DNA of 64,000 nt, from positions 434,001 to 498,000 of the forward strand of contig JAEPOK010000001.1 in the NCBI GenBank assembly GCA_017642935.1, read 5' to 3'. The position numbers and the translations under genes were made by a program. The notes beneath the pieces are model-generated. The model had not been told where the DNA came from. It ran no database searches and was given only the letters and a program-made list of their open reading frames with translations. Below are positions 17,619-26,185 of the stretch, one piece after another; the first letter of the stretch is position 1, and the number at the start of each line of letters is the position of its first letter. The DNA comes from Hyphomicrobiales bacterium. Its GTDB lineage: Bacteria > Pseudomonadota > Alphaproteobacteria > Rhizobiales > MH13.

Positions 17619-18590
17619 GTGCTGACCGAGACACCGCCCAACGATCCGTTTCTGCGCTACTTGCGAACGCTTTTGCCGTCTTATGGTCGAAGCGCGTCAG
17701 CCGAACTCACCCGGCTCACGGTCTCTGAGAACCACACCTATCGCGTTGACGATGGCGATGCACGCTTGGTGTTGCGCGTTCACCGCGCTGGCTATCACAC
17801 GCGCGAGGAAATCCTCAGTGAACTGGATTGGGTTTCGGACCTGCACAGCGATGCGACGTTGCACACGGCAAAGCCATTGGCGCGCAGCGATGGAGAGCGC
17901 CTTAGTTCCGTTGAGCATGACGGAACCCGCCATTGGGTGAGCGCTTTTTCCTTTCTTGAGGGTGAGGAACCGGTGGTTGGGTCCCATCTGGTGGAGCGCT
18001 TCGAGGAGCTTGGTGCAATCAATGCTCGCCTTCATGCGCACGTTAAGAGCTGGCAAAGGCCGGAACAGTTCGCCCGCAAACGTTGGGATTTTGATCTGAT
18101 GTTCGGGGCATCACCAATTTGGGGCGATTGGCGGGCGGCCTTTTCTGATAAGGCCGACATTGATCTGCTTGAAACGTTGGAAAACAGTTTGCGCGAGCGC
18201 TTGGCCACCTTTGGCGAAGGACCGGAGCGGTTTGGGCTCATCCACGGCGACTTGCGCGTCGCCAATCTTTTGGACGACGGCAAGCGCCTCGCGGTGATCG
18301 ATTTTGACGATTGTGGCTTTGGCTGGTTCGCCTACGACTTTGCGGCGGCGATCAGCTTTCACGAAGAGGATGAGGCCATCCCCGCGCTGCAGGCAGCCTG
18401 GCTGCGAGGCTATCGTGGGATAGCTCCGTTTGACGCCGAAGATGAAGCGATCTTGCCGACAATGATCATGGCACGGCGCTTATTGCTGACGGCTTGGCTT
18501 GCCAGCCGCACCGGCAACGACACCGATGCGGTCTATGGGCGAGGCTTTGCTGATGGCACGGTGCGCTTGGCCCGCGCCCATCTCGGCTAG
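17619..18590 (+). CDS. Aminoglycoside phosphotransferase-family kinase
   Basis: APH/choline-kinase fold protein of 323 residues beginning at a GTG. The Brenner-type catalytic motif 'LIHGDLRVANLL' and the Mg2+-binding 'VIDFDDCGFG' are intact, so it is likely an active kinase. Relatives include homoserine kinase-like and fructosamine-kinase-like enzymes as well as resistance enzymes; nothing nearby suggests antibiotic resistance. The 271-base gap upstream holds its promoter but no clear gene. Its 3' end overlaps the convergent ParA gene by four bases. Confidence 0.8.
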   Translation: MLTETPPNDPFLRYLRTLLPSYGRSASAELTRLTVSENHTYRVDDGDARLVLRVHRAGYHTREEILSELDWVSDLHSDATLHTAKPLARSDGERLSSVEHDGTRHWVSAFSFLEGEEPVVGSHLVERFEELGAINARLHAHVKSWQRPEQFARKRWDFDLMFGASPIWGDWRAAFSDKADIDLLETLENSLRERLATFGEGPERFGLIHGDLRVANLLDDGKRLAVIDFDDCGFGWFAYDFAAAISFHEEDEAIPALQAAWLRGYRGIAPFDAEDEAILPTMIMARRLLLTAWLASRTGNDTDAVYGRGFADGTVRLARAHLG

Positions 18591-19231
18591 ACAGCCCGCG
18601 CTTCTTTCATCACTTCAGCGCGCAGCGCCTCCATCTCCGCTGCTCCTTTACCTGAGCGATCGGTGTCCATGATGGTGAGGCCCTGCTTCATCGCGCCTGC
18701 AAAGCCAACCCGGTTGCCAATACGCGTGTCGGCGAGCGGAGCATCGATATCGCCGAGCGCTTCGGCCATCTCTTCGGTGATGGACGCGCGCGGCGGCACG
18801 CGGTTGAGCACAAGGATCGCAGGCGTGCGTTCTTTGCTCGCCAACGCAATCGTCGAGCCGCAGGCCCACACATCCATGGGCGAGGGCTGGACCGGTACAA
18901 CCACCAGCGTTGCCGCTTCGATGGCTGGGCGGGCTTCGGTGTCGGTTTTGGGTGGTGTGTCGATCACCACCGCATCATGGCTGCCAGCCAGATTGCGCGC
19001 TTCGCGACGTGCACCCCAACCGGAGGCGGTGCGGAAGGAGAGGCCGGTTTCCTCTTCGCCGAGGGCCTGCTCACGGGCTTCAAACCATTCGCCAAGGCTG
19101 CCTTGTGGGTCGCAATCAAGGATCGCGACGCTCATGCCGGAATAAGCCAACGCTGTGGCCAAATGGGCCGAAAGCGTGGTCTTGCCTGACCCGCCTTTTT
19201 GCTGCGCCACGGTGATGATCAATCCAGCCAT
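18587..19231 (-). CDS. ParA-family ATPase
   Basis: ParA/MinD-type P-loop ATPase of about 214 residues. The deviant Walker A 'KGGSGKTT' begins near residue 10 and a 'DCDPQGS' A' motif and 'VIDTPP' Walker B follow. ATG at 19231 (MAGLIITV) gives a standard N-terminus; an in-frame ATG at 19255 would add eight residues. No parB or parS neighbour is present, so this is an orphan ParA that may position a cargo other than the chromosome. Short ParA proteins of this kind are common in Alphaproteobacteria. Confidence 0.85.
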   Translation of the reverse strand: MAGLIITVAQQKGGSGKTTLSAHLATALAYSGMSVAILDCDPQGSLGEWFEAREQALGEEETGLSFRTASGWGARREARNLAGSHDAVVIDTPPKTDTEARPAIEAATLVVVPVQPSPMDVWACGSTIALASKERTPAILVLNRVPPRASITEEMAEALGDIDAPLADTRIGNRVGFAGAMKQGLTIMDTDRSGKGAAEMEALRAEVMKEARAV

Positions 19232-19332
19232 AGTAGCCCTCCAATCTGCTGCCACGGCAGATGATTCCGATGATCAAGGAGTTTATGTTGCAGTGCACAA
19301 AATGACAAGGGTACCGATTCGCGTGCTGTCCG

Positions 19333-20157
19333 CTAGGCGATGCGTTGGGCAAAAACCAGTTCGCCGGGCACCGGTTCGCCCTGTTCCAGGCGCACGGTGA
19401 TCCGGTCGATCCGCAGCGGTTTCCAGCCATACTTCTTCATCGTGCGCGTCAGGCAGGCAGAAGAATGGGCAAAACGTTTGTGCTCGCCAACCTGAAAATC
19501 CCAGGCGTCGCTTTCCAGGTGTTCACTGGAAAAGGCGAGCACCGTGCCCGATTCCGTGACATCGCCAAGTGCGGTGAATAGCGGGTCGAGATCACCCAGA
19601 TAAGGCAACACATCCGCAGCGGTGATCAGCGTGTAGGGCCCGGTTGCCTCTTCAGAGCGCAGGAAAGCCACGGCCTCACCGACATAAAGGTCCTGATAGA
19701 TCTCCAACTCGGCGGCGATCTCAATCATCGTGGGCGCAAGATCGACGCCAATGCGGGTCTCGGTCACGTCTTCCAGAGCCATGGCGCAAAGACCTGTGCC
19801 GCAGCCGAGATCGAGCCATTTGGCAAACGGGCCAAGGTCGAGCGTTTTTAACCCGTCGGCGATGAGCAAGGGCACGTTGTAGCCCAACTCATCGACCAGA
19901 ATACTGTCGAAGCGGTCGGCCGTTTGATCAAAAAGGGCAGCGACATAGGCGTTGGGCGCTTTGGCAGGATGTTCACCGGTGATTTTTGCCAAACGCAAGG
20001 AGACGCCAAGATGATCGTCGGGGTCGGTCGCCATCAATTGACGGTAGAGTGCGATGGCCCGCTCTGTGTCGCCGGTCACATCGGCCTTGTGCGCCTCGTC
20101 GTATAAGGCGTCCACGGCGTCCCAGTCGATGACGCGGTTCGTGTCGGGCTCAGGCAT
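19333..20157 (-). CDS. TPR-containing class I SAM-dependent methyltransferase
   Basis: Protein of 274 residues with a short tetratricopeptide-like N-terminus ('EAHKADVTGDTERAIALYRQ') followed by a Rossmann methyltransferase whose SAM motif I is 'WLDLGCGTGLC' (about residue 115). The intervening 'YVAALFDQTADRFDSILV' is typical of a family of alphaproteobacterial methyltransferases of unknown substrate. Cytosolic. It is divergent from the DUF2259 gene at 20193, with only 35 bases between the two starts. Confidence 0.8.
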   Translation of the reverse strand: MPEPDTNRVIDWDAVDALYDEAHKADVTGDTERAIALYRQLMATDPDDHLGVSLRLAKITGEHPAKAPNAYVAALFDQTADRFDSILVDELGYNVPLLIADGLKTLDLGPFAKWLDLGCGTGLCAMALEDVTETRIGVDLAPTMIEIAAELEIYQDLYVGEAVAFLRSEEATGPYTLITAADVLPYLGDLDPLFTALGDVTESGTVLAFSSEHLESDAWDFQVGEHKRFAHSSACLTRTMKKYGWKPLRIDRITVRLEQGEPVPGELVFAQRIA

Positions 20158-20192
20158 GGAAGGGCTCGTGCAGTGAAGAGAAGGATTGCGAC

Positions 20193-20945
20193 ATGCTTAG
20201 GAAAACGACTTTGCCGGTGTTACGTCAGCTTTGTGCATTTGTCGCGGTCCTTCTGACATGGGTAGCAGGCGGGCTTGCGACTGCACACGCTGCTGAGTTG
20301 GCCGAGAGCGCGCTCATTGGCTATTCCGTTGATGGTCGGTACTTTGCGTTTGAGGAGTTCGGCGTTCAAGATGGGTCGGGCTTTGCCTATTCCAACGTGT
20401 TCGTGATCGATTTGGAACGGGATCGCTGGGTACCGGGTACCCCTGTCCGTCGGCGAGCTGTCGATGAGACCGAGCGGCTGTTCGATGTACGCGCCGAGGC
20501 GATGGCCGAAGCGCAGACCCATCTGGATCGCCTGCATATTAGCGCTGCCTACCGCACGCTCGCTGCAACGACACCGATGGAAGTTGGCGACCAGGAACGC
20601 CATCTCACCTTCAACCCGCGACCCATTCTCACGCCTATCGACCCGCTGTTGACGATGCGTCTTGAAAACTTCCCGATGGCCAGCCCGCGCGACTGTTTTG
20701 ACATGGTCGAGACTGCCGGATTTGCTCTGACGCTGCAGGCTGACGGTGGCCCCGGGCGAACCCTGCATCGCGATGAGCGCCTTCCTTACTCACGCGCTTG
20801 CCCGGCGCATTACGGCATCTCGGCCATAATCACGCCTTTTGACGGCGCCCCCGGCCGCGCGGTTGCCATGATCAGTGTTTATCAACTGGGCTTTGAGGGT
20901 TTGGACCGACGGTTCCTTGCAGTTCCGTTCGATTTGCCTTTCTAA
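20193..20945 (+). CDS. DUF2259 secreted protein
   Basis: Protein of 250 residues with a Sec signal peptide (hydrophobic stretch to about residue 33, ending AHAAE). The body starts 'IGYSVDGRYFAFEEFG', the hallmark of the DUF2259 family of predicted periplasmic proteins in Alphaproteobacteria. Function unknown; the pattern of beta-strand-like segments suggests a beta-propeller-like fragment, which is inference. Confidence 0.75.
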   Translation: MLRKTTLPVLRQLCAFVAVLLTWVAGGLATAHAAELAESALIGYSVDGRYFAFEEFGVQDGSGFAYSNVFVIDLERDRWVPGTPVRRRAVDETERLFDVRAEAMAEAQTHLDRLHISAAYRTLAATTPMEVGDQERHLTFNPRPILTPIDPLLTMRLENFPMASPRDCFDMVETAGFALTLQADGGPGRTLHRDERLPYSRACPAHYGISAIITPFDGAPGRAVAMISVYQLGFEGLDRRFLAVPFDLPF

Positions 20946-21003
20946 TGTGAACATTAACCGGCCCGCCTGAAGCGCCGGTGGGGTAGAAGGCAACGTCGTT
21001 CGC

Positions 21004-21360
21004 GTGTTCAAAAAAATGCTTCTCGACGCTTTGGAAAAAGCGCCGCCGCGATCTGTTGACGATCTAGCGGTGTTTTTTGAACGCTCGCGCACACGTCTGG
21101 AACAGAGTCTCGACAAGGGCCAAGTGAGCGGCGAGGAACGGGAGCGCTATCTGGCGCAGTTCCAGTCAGGTCTGAACGAAGCGCAGGTCGATTTTCTGAA
21201 CACCGCGCTGGAAGCACAGCATCAAGGTGCCCATGGCGCGGAGTCTGTTGCCTCACCCCTCGATGCGCTCAAGCTGGCCTTCAAACAACCGATCGTCTGG
21301 GGCGCACTGGTTCTCGTGTTGCTGCTTGGCCTTGCGATTGGGCTTTTGATCGGCGGCTAA
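21004..21360 (+). CDS. Small C-terminally membrane-anchored protein
   Basis: Protein of 118 residues from a GTG start. The first 90 residues are soluble, charged and predicted helical; the last 21 form one strongly hydrophobic segment ('VWGALVLVLLLGLAIGLLIGG') with almost nothing after it, so the protein is a tail-anchored type with the N-terminus in the cytosol. No family recognised. It is convergent with the DUF3307 gene. Confidence 0.6.
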   Translation: MFKKMLLDALEKAPPRSVDDLAVFFERSRTRLEQSLDKGQVSGEERERYLAQFQSGLNEAQVDFLNTALEAQHQGAHGAESVASPLDALKLAFKQPIVWGALVLVLLLGLAIGLLIGG

Positions 21361-21373
21361 CGCCCGTATTGCC

Positions 21374-21775
21374 TCAGGCCGCCGAGGCGACAAGTCCAGC
21401 TAGCAATACGAGATACGTCACATGGTGTGCCGCTTGGTCGGCGCCCAGCGCGATCCAGAAAGCGTGCCGGTCCGGCGTCAGCTTCATGCGGCGCGAGATC
21501 TGCGCTTTCGACCAATCTACATGGTAGTGGATGATCGCATCGGCGAGCGCCAAAACGAGCGCGGCGCCCAAACCGATGACGCCCATCAATGCGGCCAGAA
21601 GGCCAACAGCCAGCGTGCCCGTGCCATGCAGTCCCGCATGCACCAAGCCGCCAGGATGCCCATACCGGCCCTTGTTGCGGACCTGCCAATCGCTTTGAAA
21701 CACAAAGTCGAACAGAAAGTGTTTGGCTTGCAGGCCAAGGAGAATCGCCAGAGCGGCGATGGGATCAAAGGGCAT
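21374..21775 (-). CDS. DUF3307 membrane protein
   Basis: Integral membrane protein of about 133 residues (start at 21775, MPFDPIAAL; an in-frame start at 21811 is possible). Motifs 'LLGLQAKHFLFDFVFQ', 'GGLVHAGLHG' and 'ALADAIIHYHVDWSK' with several His and Asp residues within helices are typical of DUF3307, a family of unknown function. The intramembrane His/Asp pattern hints at metal binding or hydrolase activity. Confidence 0.72.
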   Translation of the reverse strand: MPFDPIAALAILLGLQAKHFLFDFVFQSDWQVRNKGRYGHPGGLVHAGLHGTGTLAVGLLAALMGVIGLGAALVLALADAIIHYHVDWSKAQISRRMKLTPDRHAFWIALGADQAAHHVTYLVLLAGLVASAA

Positions 21776-22025
21776 GAATGGGCCAAGAGGTGTGACGGGG
21801 AGCCGCGCCAACAGTGTGCACGCGCGAACTTAAGCGTGCGGTGACGTAGGTCACAATTCGACCGATTTCAAATTGGTGGCACGCTTTTCCGGTTGGCAAC
21901 CGATTTGATCGCCGCGTGAAACAGTTCGCTATTGACGCCCGTCAGTGCGGCGATACCTTCGCAGTACTACGCATAAGACAGATGGTCCCAAAAAAGAGGG
22001 CCCGTAGCAACCGGAGGAGCGACCC

Positions 22026-23333
22026 ATGGACTTTCGTGACAACAAAGCAGACCGCGTAGACGAAGCCGAGCGTGATAGCGCACTGGCCGCGGACGATGCG
22101 CCGATCGAAAACGGCAGGCGTGCCTTCCTCAAGGGCACCAGCCTTGCCGCGCTGACGGCGATGATGGGTGTCGGCATTCCCTTTGGCAAATACATGCCCG
22201 AAGGTTATCGCCCGGTTGGTCTGGCGCATGCTCAGGGCGTCGACATGGAGGCCATGGCCGACAAGGATGGCCTGACTATTCTCAATGAGCGTCCCGTGAA
22301 TGCGGAGACGCCGGCGCATTTGCTCGACGACAACATCACACCCGCCAGCCGGCTGTTCGTGCGTAACAATGGCATGGTTCCCGAGCAGGCCTTCACCATG
22401 GACGCATCCGGATGGACGCTCACCGTGGATGGCGAAGTGGACAACGCGCTTGAGCTGAGCCTGGATGATCTGCGCAACAATTATGAAGTGGTCACGCGCC
22501 AATTGATCTTGGAGTGCGGCGGCAATGGCCGCGCCTTCTTCAATCCTGGCGCGTCAGGCAATCAGTGGACCACTGGAGCCATTGGATGCCCGGAATGGAC
22601 CGGCGTGCGGCTGCGCGATGTGCTCAACAGTGCCGGTGTTAAGCCGAGCGCGGTTTACACCGCCCATTACGGCAATGATCCGCATCTTTCCGGCGACCCA
22701 GAAAAAGAGTCGATTTCGCGTGGCGTGCCCATCAACAAAGCGCTTGAAGAGGATTCGCTGATCGCCTTCGGCATGAATGGCGGTGACCTGCCCGGCATTC
22801 ACGGATTCCCGCTGCGGTTGGTAGTGCCGGGCTATCCGGGATCGGCTTCGCAGAAATGGCTTGACCGCATTTGGGTGCGTGATCAGGTGCATGACGGCGC
22901 CAAGATGGGCGGTTATTCCTATCGTATGCCTGCCTATCCGGTGGCGCCGGGCACCGAGGTGCCCGAAGAAGACATGGTGATCATGGACACCATGCCGGTG
23001 AAATCGCTGATCACCAATCCACCGACAGGTACGCAAGTTGATCGAGCGTTTTCGGTGCGTGGCCATGCTTGGGCTGACGGCGAGGTGGAAACGGTGGAAA
23101 CCTCCATTGACTTTGGCCAGACCTGGCAGCCAGCGTCTTTGGGTGCGCCACGCAATCGCTTCGCTTGGCAGCACTTCACCGCCTCGATCACAGTGCCGCA
23201 GGCCGGTTATTATGAGGTGTGGGTGCGCGCCACCGACGATCATGGTCGGACCCAGCCGCCGACCACGCCAGGCTGGAACCCGCGCGGCTATGGCAACAAC
23301 ATGATCCATCGGATCGCTGTCATCTCGGCCTAG
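22026..23333 (+). CDS. Periplasmic sulfite dehydrogenase (SorT/SoxC-like molybdoenzyme)
   Basis: Molybdopterin oxidoreductase of 435 residues in the sulfite oxidase family. A twin-arginine signal (GRRAFLKGTSL, about residues 36-46) sends the folded, cofactor-loaded enzyme to the periplasm. The Mo-ligating Cys is in 'QLILECGGNGRAFF' (about residue 164) and a C-terminal Ig-like dimerisation domain ('VDRAFSVRGHAWADGEVETVETSIDFG') follows. It oxidises sulfite to sulfate and passes electrons to a cytochrome c. The next gene encodes a cytochrome, as in the SorT-SorU pair of Sinorhizobium. A strong ribosome binding site (GGAGGAG) precedes it. Confidence 0.87.
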   Translation: MDFRDNKADRVDEAERDSALAADDAPIENGRRAFLKGTSLAALTAMMGVGIPFGKYMPEGYRPVGLAHAQGVDMEAMADKDGLTILNERPVNAETPAHLLDDNITPASRLFVRNNGMVPEQAFTMDASGWTLTVDGEVDNALELSLDDLRNNYEVVTRQLILECGGNGRAFFNPGASGNQWTTGAIGCPEWTGVRLRDVLNSAGVKPSAVYTAHYGNDPHLSGDPEKESISRGVPINKALEEDSLIAFGMNGGDLPGIHGFPLRLVVPGYPGSASQKWLDRIWVRDQVHDGAKMGGYSYRMPAYPVAPGTEVPEEDMVIMDTMPVKSLITNPPTGTQVDRAFSVRGHAWADGEVETVETSIDFGQTWQPASLGAPRNRFAWQHFTASITVPQAGYYEVWVRATDDHGRTQPPTTPGWNPRGYGNNMIHRIAVISA

Positions 23334-23339
23334 TGCGAC

Positions 23340-23380
23340 AAAACTGCCCTGGCCGCCATTGGTGGAGCTAGGGCAGTTTT
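23340..23380 (+). terminator. Hairpin between sulfite dehydrogenase and cytochrome genes
   Basis: AAAACTGCCCT and AGGGCAGTTTT form an 11-bp perfect stem around a 19-base loop, seven bases after the stop of the dehydrogenase gene. The T-run is short (TTTT then CCCC), so partial termination or mRNA protection is more likely than a complete stop. Confidence 0.5.
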
Positions 23381-23413
23381 CCCCTCCATTTTGTTCGCAT
23401 GCAGGGAAACGTG

Positions 23414-23935
23414 ATGCGTCATTTCAGGTTTTTTGCCAGCGCGGCTGTATCGGCTGTGCTCCTTTCGGTCTCGTTTTCTGCGCCCGCGTTCGCCCAAACA
23501 TCTGTGCCTGACCCTATGGCGCCGCTGCCCAACCCGATGGCCGTTACGCCTTTGTTGCCGAATCCGATGGCTCCGACGCCAACCGCGCCATCAACCGGCA
23601 CGAGCGCCATGCCTGCGCCCGCCATGCCGAACCCGATGCCGCAAGGCGGTGGAATTCTCAATCCGATGGTGGCCACGCCGCAGGCAACTGGCGAGGAAGT
23701 CGCTTTGCGATCAGATCTGGGCAATCTGCCCGACACGCCGGGCGTTGAAGACACCTATTTCATGTGCACAGCCTGCCACTCGGCGCAGACCTTCGCTCAG
23801 CTTCGTGTCACCGATGCGCGCTGGGAGTATCTGTGGGATTGGATGATTTCCGATCAAAATATGCCGGACTATGGGCCGGAGGCGCGCGAGACGATCCTTG
23901 CCTATCTGAAGATGCATTTCTCCTCAGAACGATAA
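23414..23935 (+). CDS. Periplasmic c-type cytochrome, likely partner of the sulfite dehydrogenase
   Basis: Protein of 173 residues: a Sec signal (to about AFA-Q), then a low-complexity Pro-rich segment with repeated P-N/D-P-M units ('PLPNPMAVTP', 'LPNPMAPTP', 'MPNPMPQG'), and a C-terminal mono-heme cytochrome domain with CTACH as heme site and a Met in 'QNMPDY' as likely sixth ligand. ATG 23414 follows AGGGAA at proper distance; an ATG at 23399 is in frame but lacks this. It probably takes electrons from the sulfite dehydrogenase, as SorU does. The repeat segment looks like a flexible linker. Confidence 0.75.
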   Translation: MRHFRFFASAAVSAVLLSVSFSAPAFAQTSVPDPMAPLPNPMAVTPLLPNPMAPTPTAPSTGTSAMPAPAMPNPMPQGGGILNPMVATPQATGEEVALRSDLGNLPDTPGVEDTYFMCTACHSAQTFAQLRVTDARWEYLWDWMISDQNMPDYGPEARETILAYLKMHFSSER

Positions 23936-24030
23936 ACCGGGTCTTGTCGCACGATTGATGTTTGCACCGCGTCGCAACGCCGATTAGAAGGCGGGTTCAT
24001 CCCAGTTTCTTCGGTTCATGCGGGGCGTTC

Positions 24031-25680
24031 ATGGCGCGGCAATTCATCTATCACATGTCGGGGCTTTCCAAGGCGTATGGCGCCAAGAAGGTGCTCGATA
24101 ACATCCATCTTCAGTTCTACCCCGATGCCAAGATCGGCATTCTCGGGCCGAACGGCGCCGGTAAATCCACTGTGCTGCGCATCATGGCCGGGCTCGACAA
24201 GGAGTTCACCGGTGAGGCTTGGTTGGCCGATGGCAAGACGGTTGGCTACCTGCCGCAGGAACCGCAGCTTGATGAAAGCCTGACCTGCATGGAAAATGTC
24301 ATGCTCGGTGTGGCGGACAAGAAGGCGATCCTCGACCGTTACAACGAGTTGATGATGAACTACTCCGATGAGACGGCGGAGGAGGGCGCTCAGCTTCAAG
24401 ATCTAATCGACAGCCAAAACCTCTGGGACTTGGAAAGCCAGGTGGAGCAAGCGATGGACGCGTTGCGCTGCCCTCCCGGTGACGCGCCGGTCACCAACCT
24501 CTCAGGCGGTGAGAAGCGTCGCGTGGCCCTCTGCCAGTTGTTGTTATCGCAGCCTGACCTTTTGCTGCTCGACGAGCCGACCAACCATTTGGATGCTGAA
24601 ACCACAGCGTGGCTTGAAAAGCATCTGCGCGAGTATCCCGGCGCGGTGATGATCATCACCCATGATCGCTACTTCCTGGACAATGTGACGGGCTGGATTT
24701 TGGAGCTCGATCGTGGGCGCGGCATTCCGTACGAGGGCAATTATTCGGCTTATCTGGAAGCCAAGGCCAAGCGCATGGCGCAGGAAGGCCGTGAGGAAGC
24801 CTCGCGCCAAAAGGCCCTGGAGCGCGAGCGCGAGTGGATCGCCGCCAGCCCGAAAGCCCGCCAGACCAAATCAAAAGCGCGCATCAACGCCTATGACGAG
24901 CTGCTGCAAAAGGCCGAGGCCCGCGCACCGAGCGCCGCGCAGATTGTCATCCCGGTGGCCGAGCGCCTGGGCAACAATGTCATCAAGGCCGAGGGCCTGA
25001 CCAAAGGGTTTGGCGACAAGCTTTTGATTGAAGATCTCAACTTCAACCTGCCCCCAGGCGGCATTGTCGGGATCATCGGTCCCAACGGCGCCGGTAAGAC
25101 GACGCTGTTTCGGATGATCACCGGACAGGAGCAACCCGATTCCGGTTCGATCACCATCGGTGAGACGGTCCAGATGGGCTATGTCGATCAAAGCCGCGAC
25201 AGCCTTGATCCCAAGCAGACCGTCTGGGAGGCGATTTCCGGCGGCGATGAAATCATCAAGCTTGGCACCAAAGAGATCAACTCGCGCGCCTATTGCTCCA
25301 GCTTCAACTTCAAGGGTGGGGATCAGCAGCAGCCAGTTGGCACGCTTTCAGGCGGTCAACGCAACCGCGTGCATCTGGCCAAAATCCTGAAGTCAGGCGC
25401 CAACGTGTTGCTGCTCGATGAGCCGACCAATGACCTCGATACCGAGACGCTGGCGGCGCTGGAAGATGCGCTTGAAGAGTATGGCGGCTGCGCTGTTGTG
25501 ATTTCGCACGATCGCATGTTCTTGGACCGTCTGGCCACGCATATGCTGTCGTTTGAAGGCGACAGCCATGTTGAGTGGTTTGAGGGCAACTTCCACGATT
25601 ATGAGCAGGACAAGATCAGGCGTTTGGGACCGGAAAGCGTCAACCCGAAACGCGTGACGTACAAGCGCCTGACTCGGTAG
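24031..25680 (+). CDS. ettA: EttA: energy-dependent translational throttle ABC-F protein
   Basis: ABC-F ATPase of 549 residues without membrane domains. Two nucleotide-binding domains are clear: Walker A motifs GPNGAGKST (about residues 39-47) and GPNGAGKTT (about 351-359), signatures LSGGEKRR and LSGGQRNR, with the charged P-site linker between. The length and the 'FIYHMSGLSKAYGAKKVL' N-terminus match EttA, which binds the ribosomal E site and slows elongation when energy is low. ATG at 24031 is chosen over an in-frame start at 23962. Its stop codon directly abuts the end of the convergent next gene. Confidence 0.92.
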   Translation: MARQFIYHMSGLSKAYGAKKVLDNIHLQFYPDAKIGILGPNGAGKSTVLRIMAGLDKEFTGEAWLADGKTVGYLPQEPQLDESLTCMENVMLGVADKKAILDRYNELMMNYSDETAEEGAQLQDLIDSQNLWDLESQVEQAMDALRCPPGDAPVTNLSGGEKRRVALCQLLLSQPDLLLLDEPTNHLDAETTAWLEKHLREYPGAVMIITHDRYFLDNVTGWILELDRGRGIPYEGNYSAYLEAKAKRMAQEGREEASRQKALEREREWIAASPKARQTKSKARINAYDELLQKAEARAPSAAQIVIPVAERLGNNVIKAEGLTKGFGDKLLIEDLNFNLPPGGIVGIIGPNGAGKTTLFRMITGQEQPDSGSITIGETVQMGYVDQSRDSLDPKQTVWEAISGGDEIIKLGTKEINSRAYCSSFNFKGGDQQQPVGTLSGGQRNRVHLAKILKSGANVLLLDEPTNDLDTETLAALEDALEEYGGCAVVISHDRMFLDRLATHMLSFEGDSHVEWFEGNFHDYEQDKIRRLGPESVNPKRVTYKRLTR

Positions 25681-26073
25681 CTAGCGAAGTGCCCAGTATC
25701 CAGCGCCGACACCATTAGGTGCGACGAACAGGTCTTGTTTGCCCTTGAAGGACTCGGTTTGTGACGAGTTTTCTTCTAGGATTCTTCGAATAATCGCTTC
25801 AGCGGACACCGGTATCCGGTGTCCGTTTTCTTTCCTGACGGCCAAAACTGCATCGTAGATGGCTGCAAGGTGACCAGCGCCATCAATTCTGCCGAGGCCC
25901 GTGACAACATCTTCAATCCATTTTGTCTTCCGACGTCGAGCGGCAGGCCGTGCCTCCAGGTTTCGGTTGGCCAATAACAGTCTTTTCAAAATTTCATCCT
26001 CCGTTTCTTCGCCTTGACGGTGGTTTCGCCAGATGGCGGCATAGACATCTGCGCTAACGCTGATCGTCTTCAT
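25681..26073 (-). CDS. Small DNA-binding protein: SeqA-N-like ribbon-helix-helix plus winged-helix-like domain
   Basis: Protein of 130 residues. The N-terminus 'MKTISVSADVYAAIWRNHR' followed by 'EDEILKRLL' closely resembles the ribbon-helix-helix oligomerisation domain of SeqA. A basic stretch (RPAARRRKTK) follows, and the C-terminal half (about 60-130), with 'IIRRILEENSSQ' and the end 'GVGAGYWALR', looks like the small winged-helix modules found in restriction- and regulator-associated proteins. The SeqA DNA-binding domain is absent. ATG 26073 has AGGA ten bases before it; an ATG at 26136 in frame would read through the promoter repeats. Probably an autoregulated repressor; target unknown. 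Confidence 0.6.
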   Translation of the reverse strand: MKTISVSADVYAAIWRNHRQGEETEDEILKRLLLANRNLEARPAARRRKTKWIEDVVTGLGRIDGAGHLAAIYDAVLAVRKENGHRIPVSAEAIIRRILEENSSQTESFKGKQDLFVAPNGVGAGYWALR

Positions 26074-26086
26074 ACAAAGCAATCCT

Positions 26087-26126
26087 GATCTTTTAAGAAC
26101 TTTTTCGATCTTTTCAGATCTTTTTG
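26087..26126 (-). repeat. Four tandem 10-bp repeats (GATCTTTTNN) upstream of the RHH regulator
   Basis: Units start at 26087 (GATCTTTT), 26097 (GAACTTTT), 26107 (GATCTTTT) and 26117 (GATCTTTT): four copies of an 8-mer at an exact 10-base period, one with a single change. They lie 14-53 bases upstream of the ATG of the small ribbon-helix-helix protein gene, where a dimer or filament of that protein could bind one face of the helix. Confidence 0.65.
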
Positions 26127-26185
26127 TTGACGTCAATGGTCATCGTGCTAGACATGGCTAGGTTTGAATCGAACAGGGAAATCGT

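Noticed and set aside
17438-17728. Short plus-strand frame (MCGLCGFG...) in the gap before the phosphotransferase gene
   Set aside because: It runs into the next gene in another frame and has no recognisable family. The CxxC could suggest a small metal protein but support is too weak.
17619-18590. Antibiotic resistance kinase
   Set aside because: The fold is shared with many metabolic kinases and the neighbours give no resistance context, so no resistance role is claimed.
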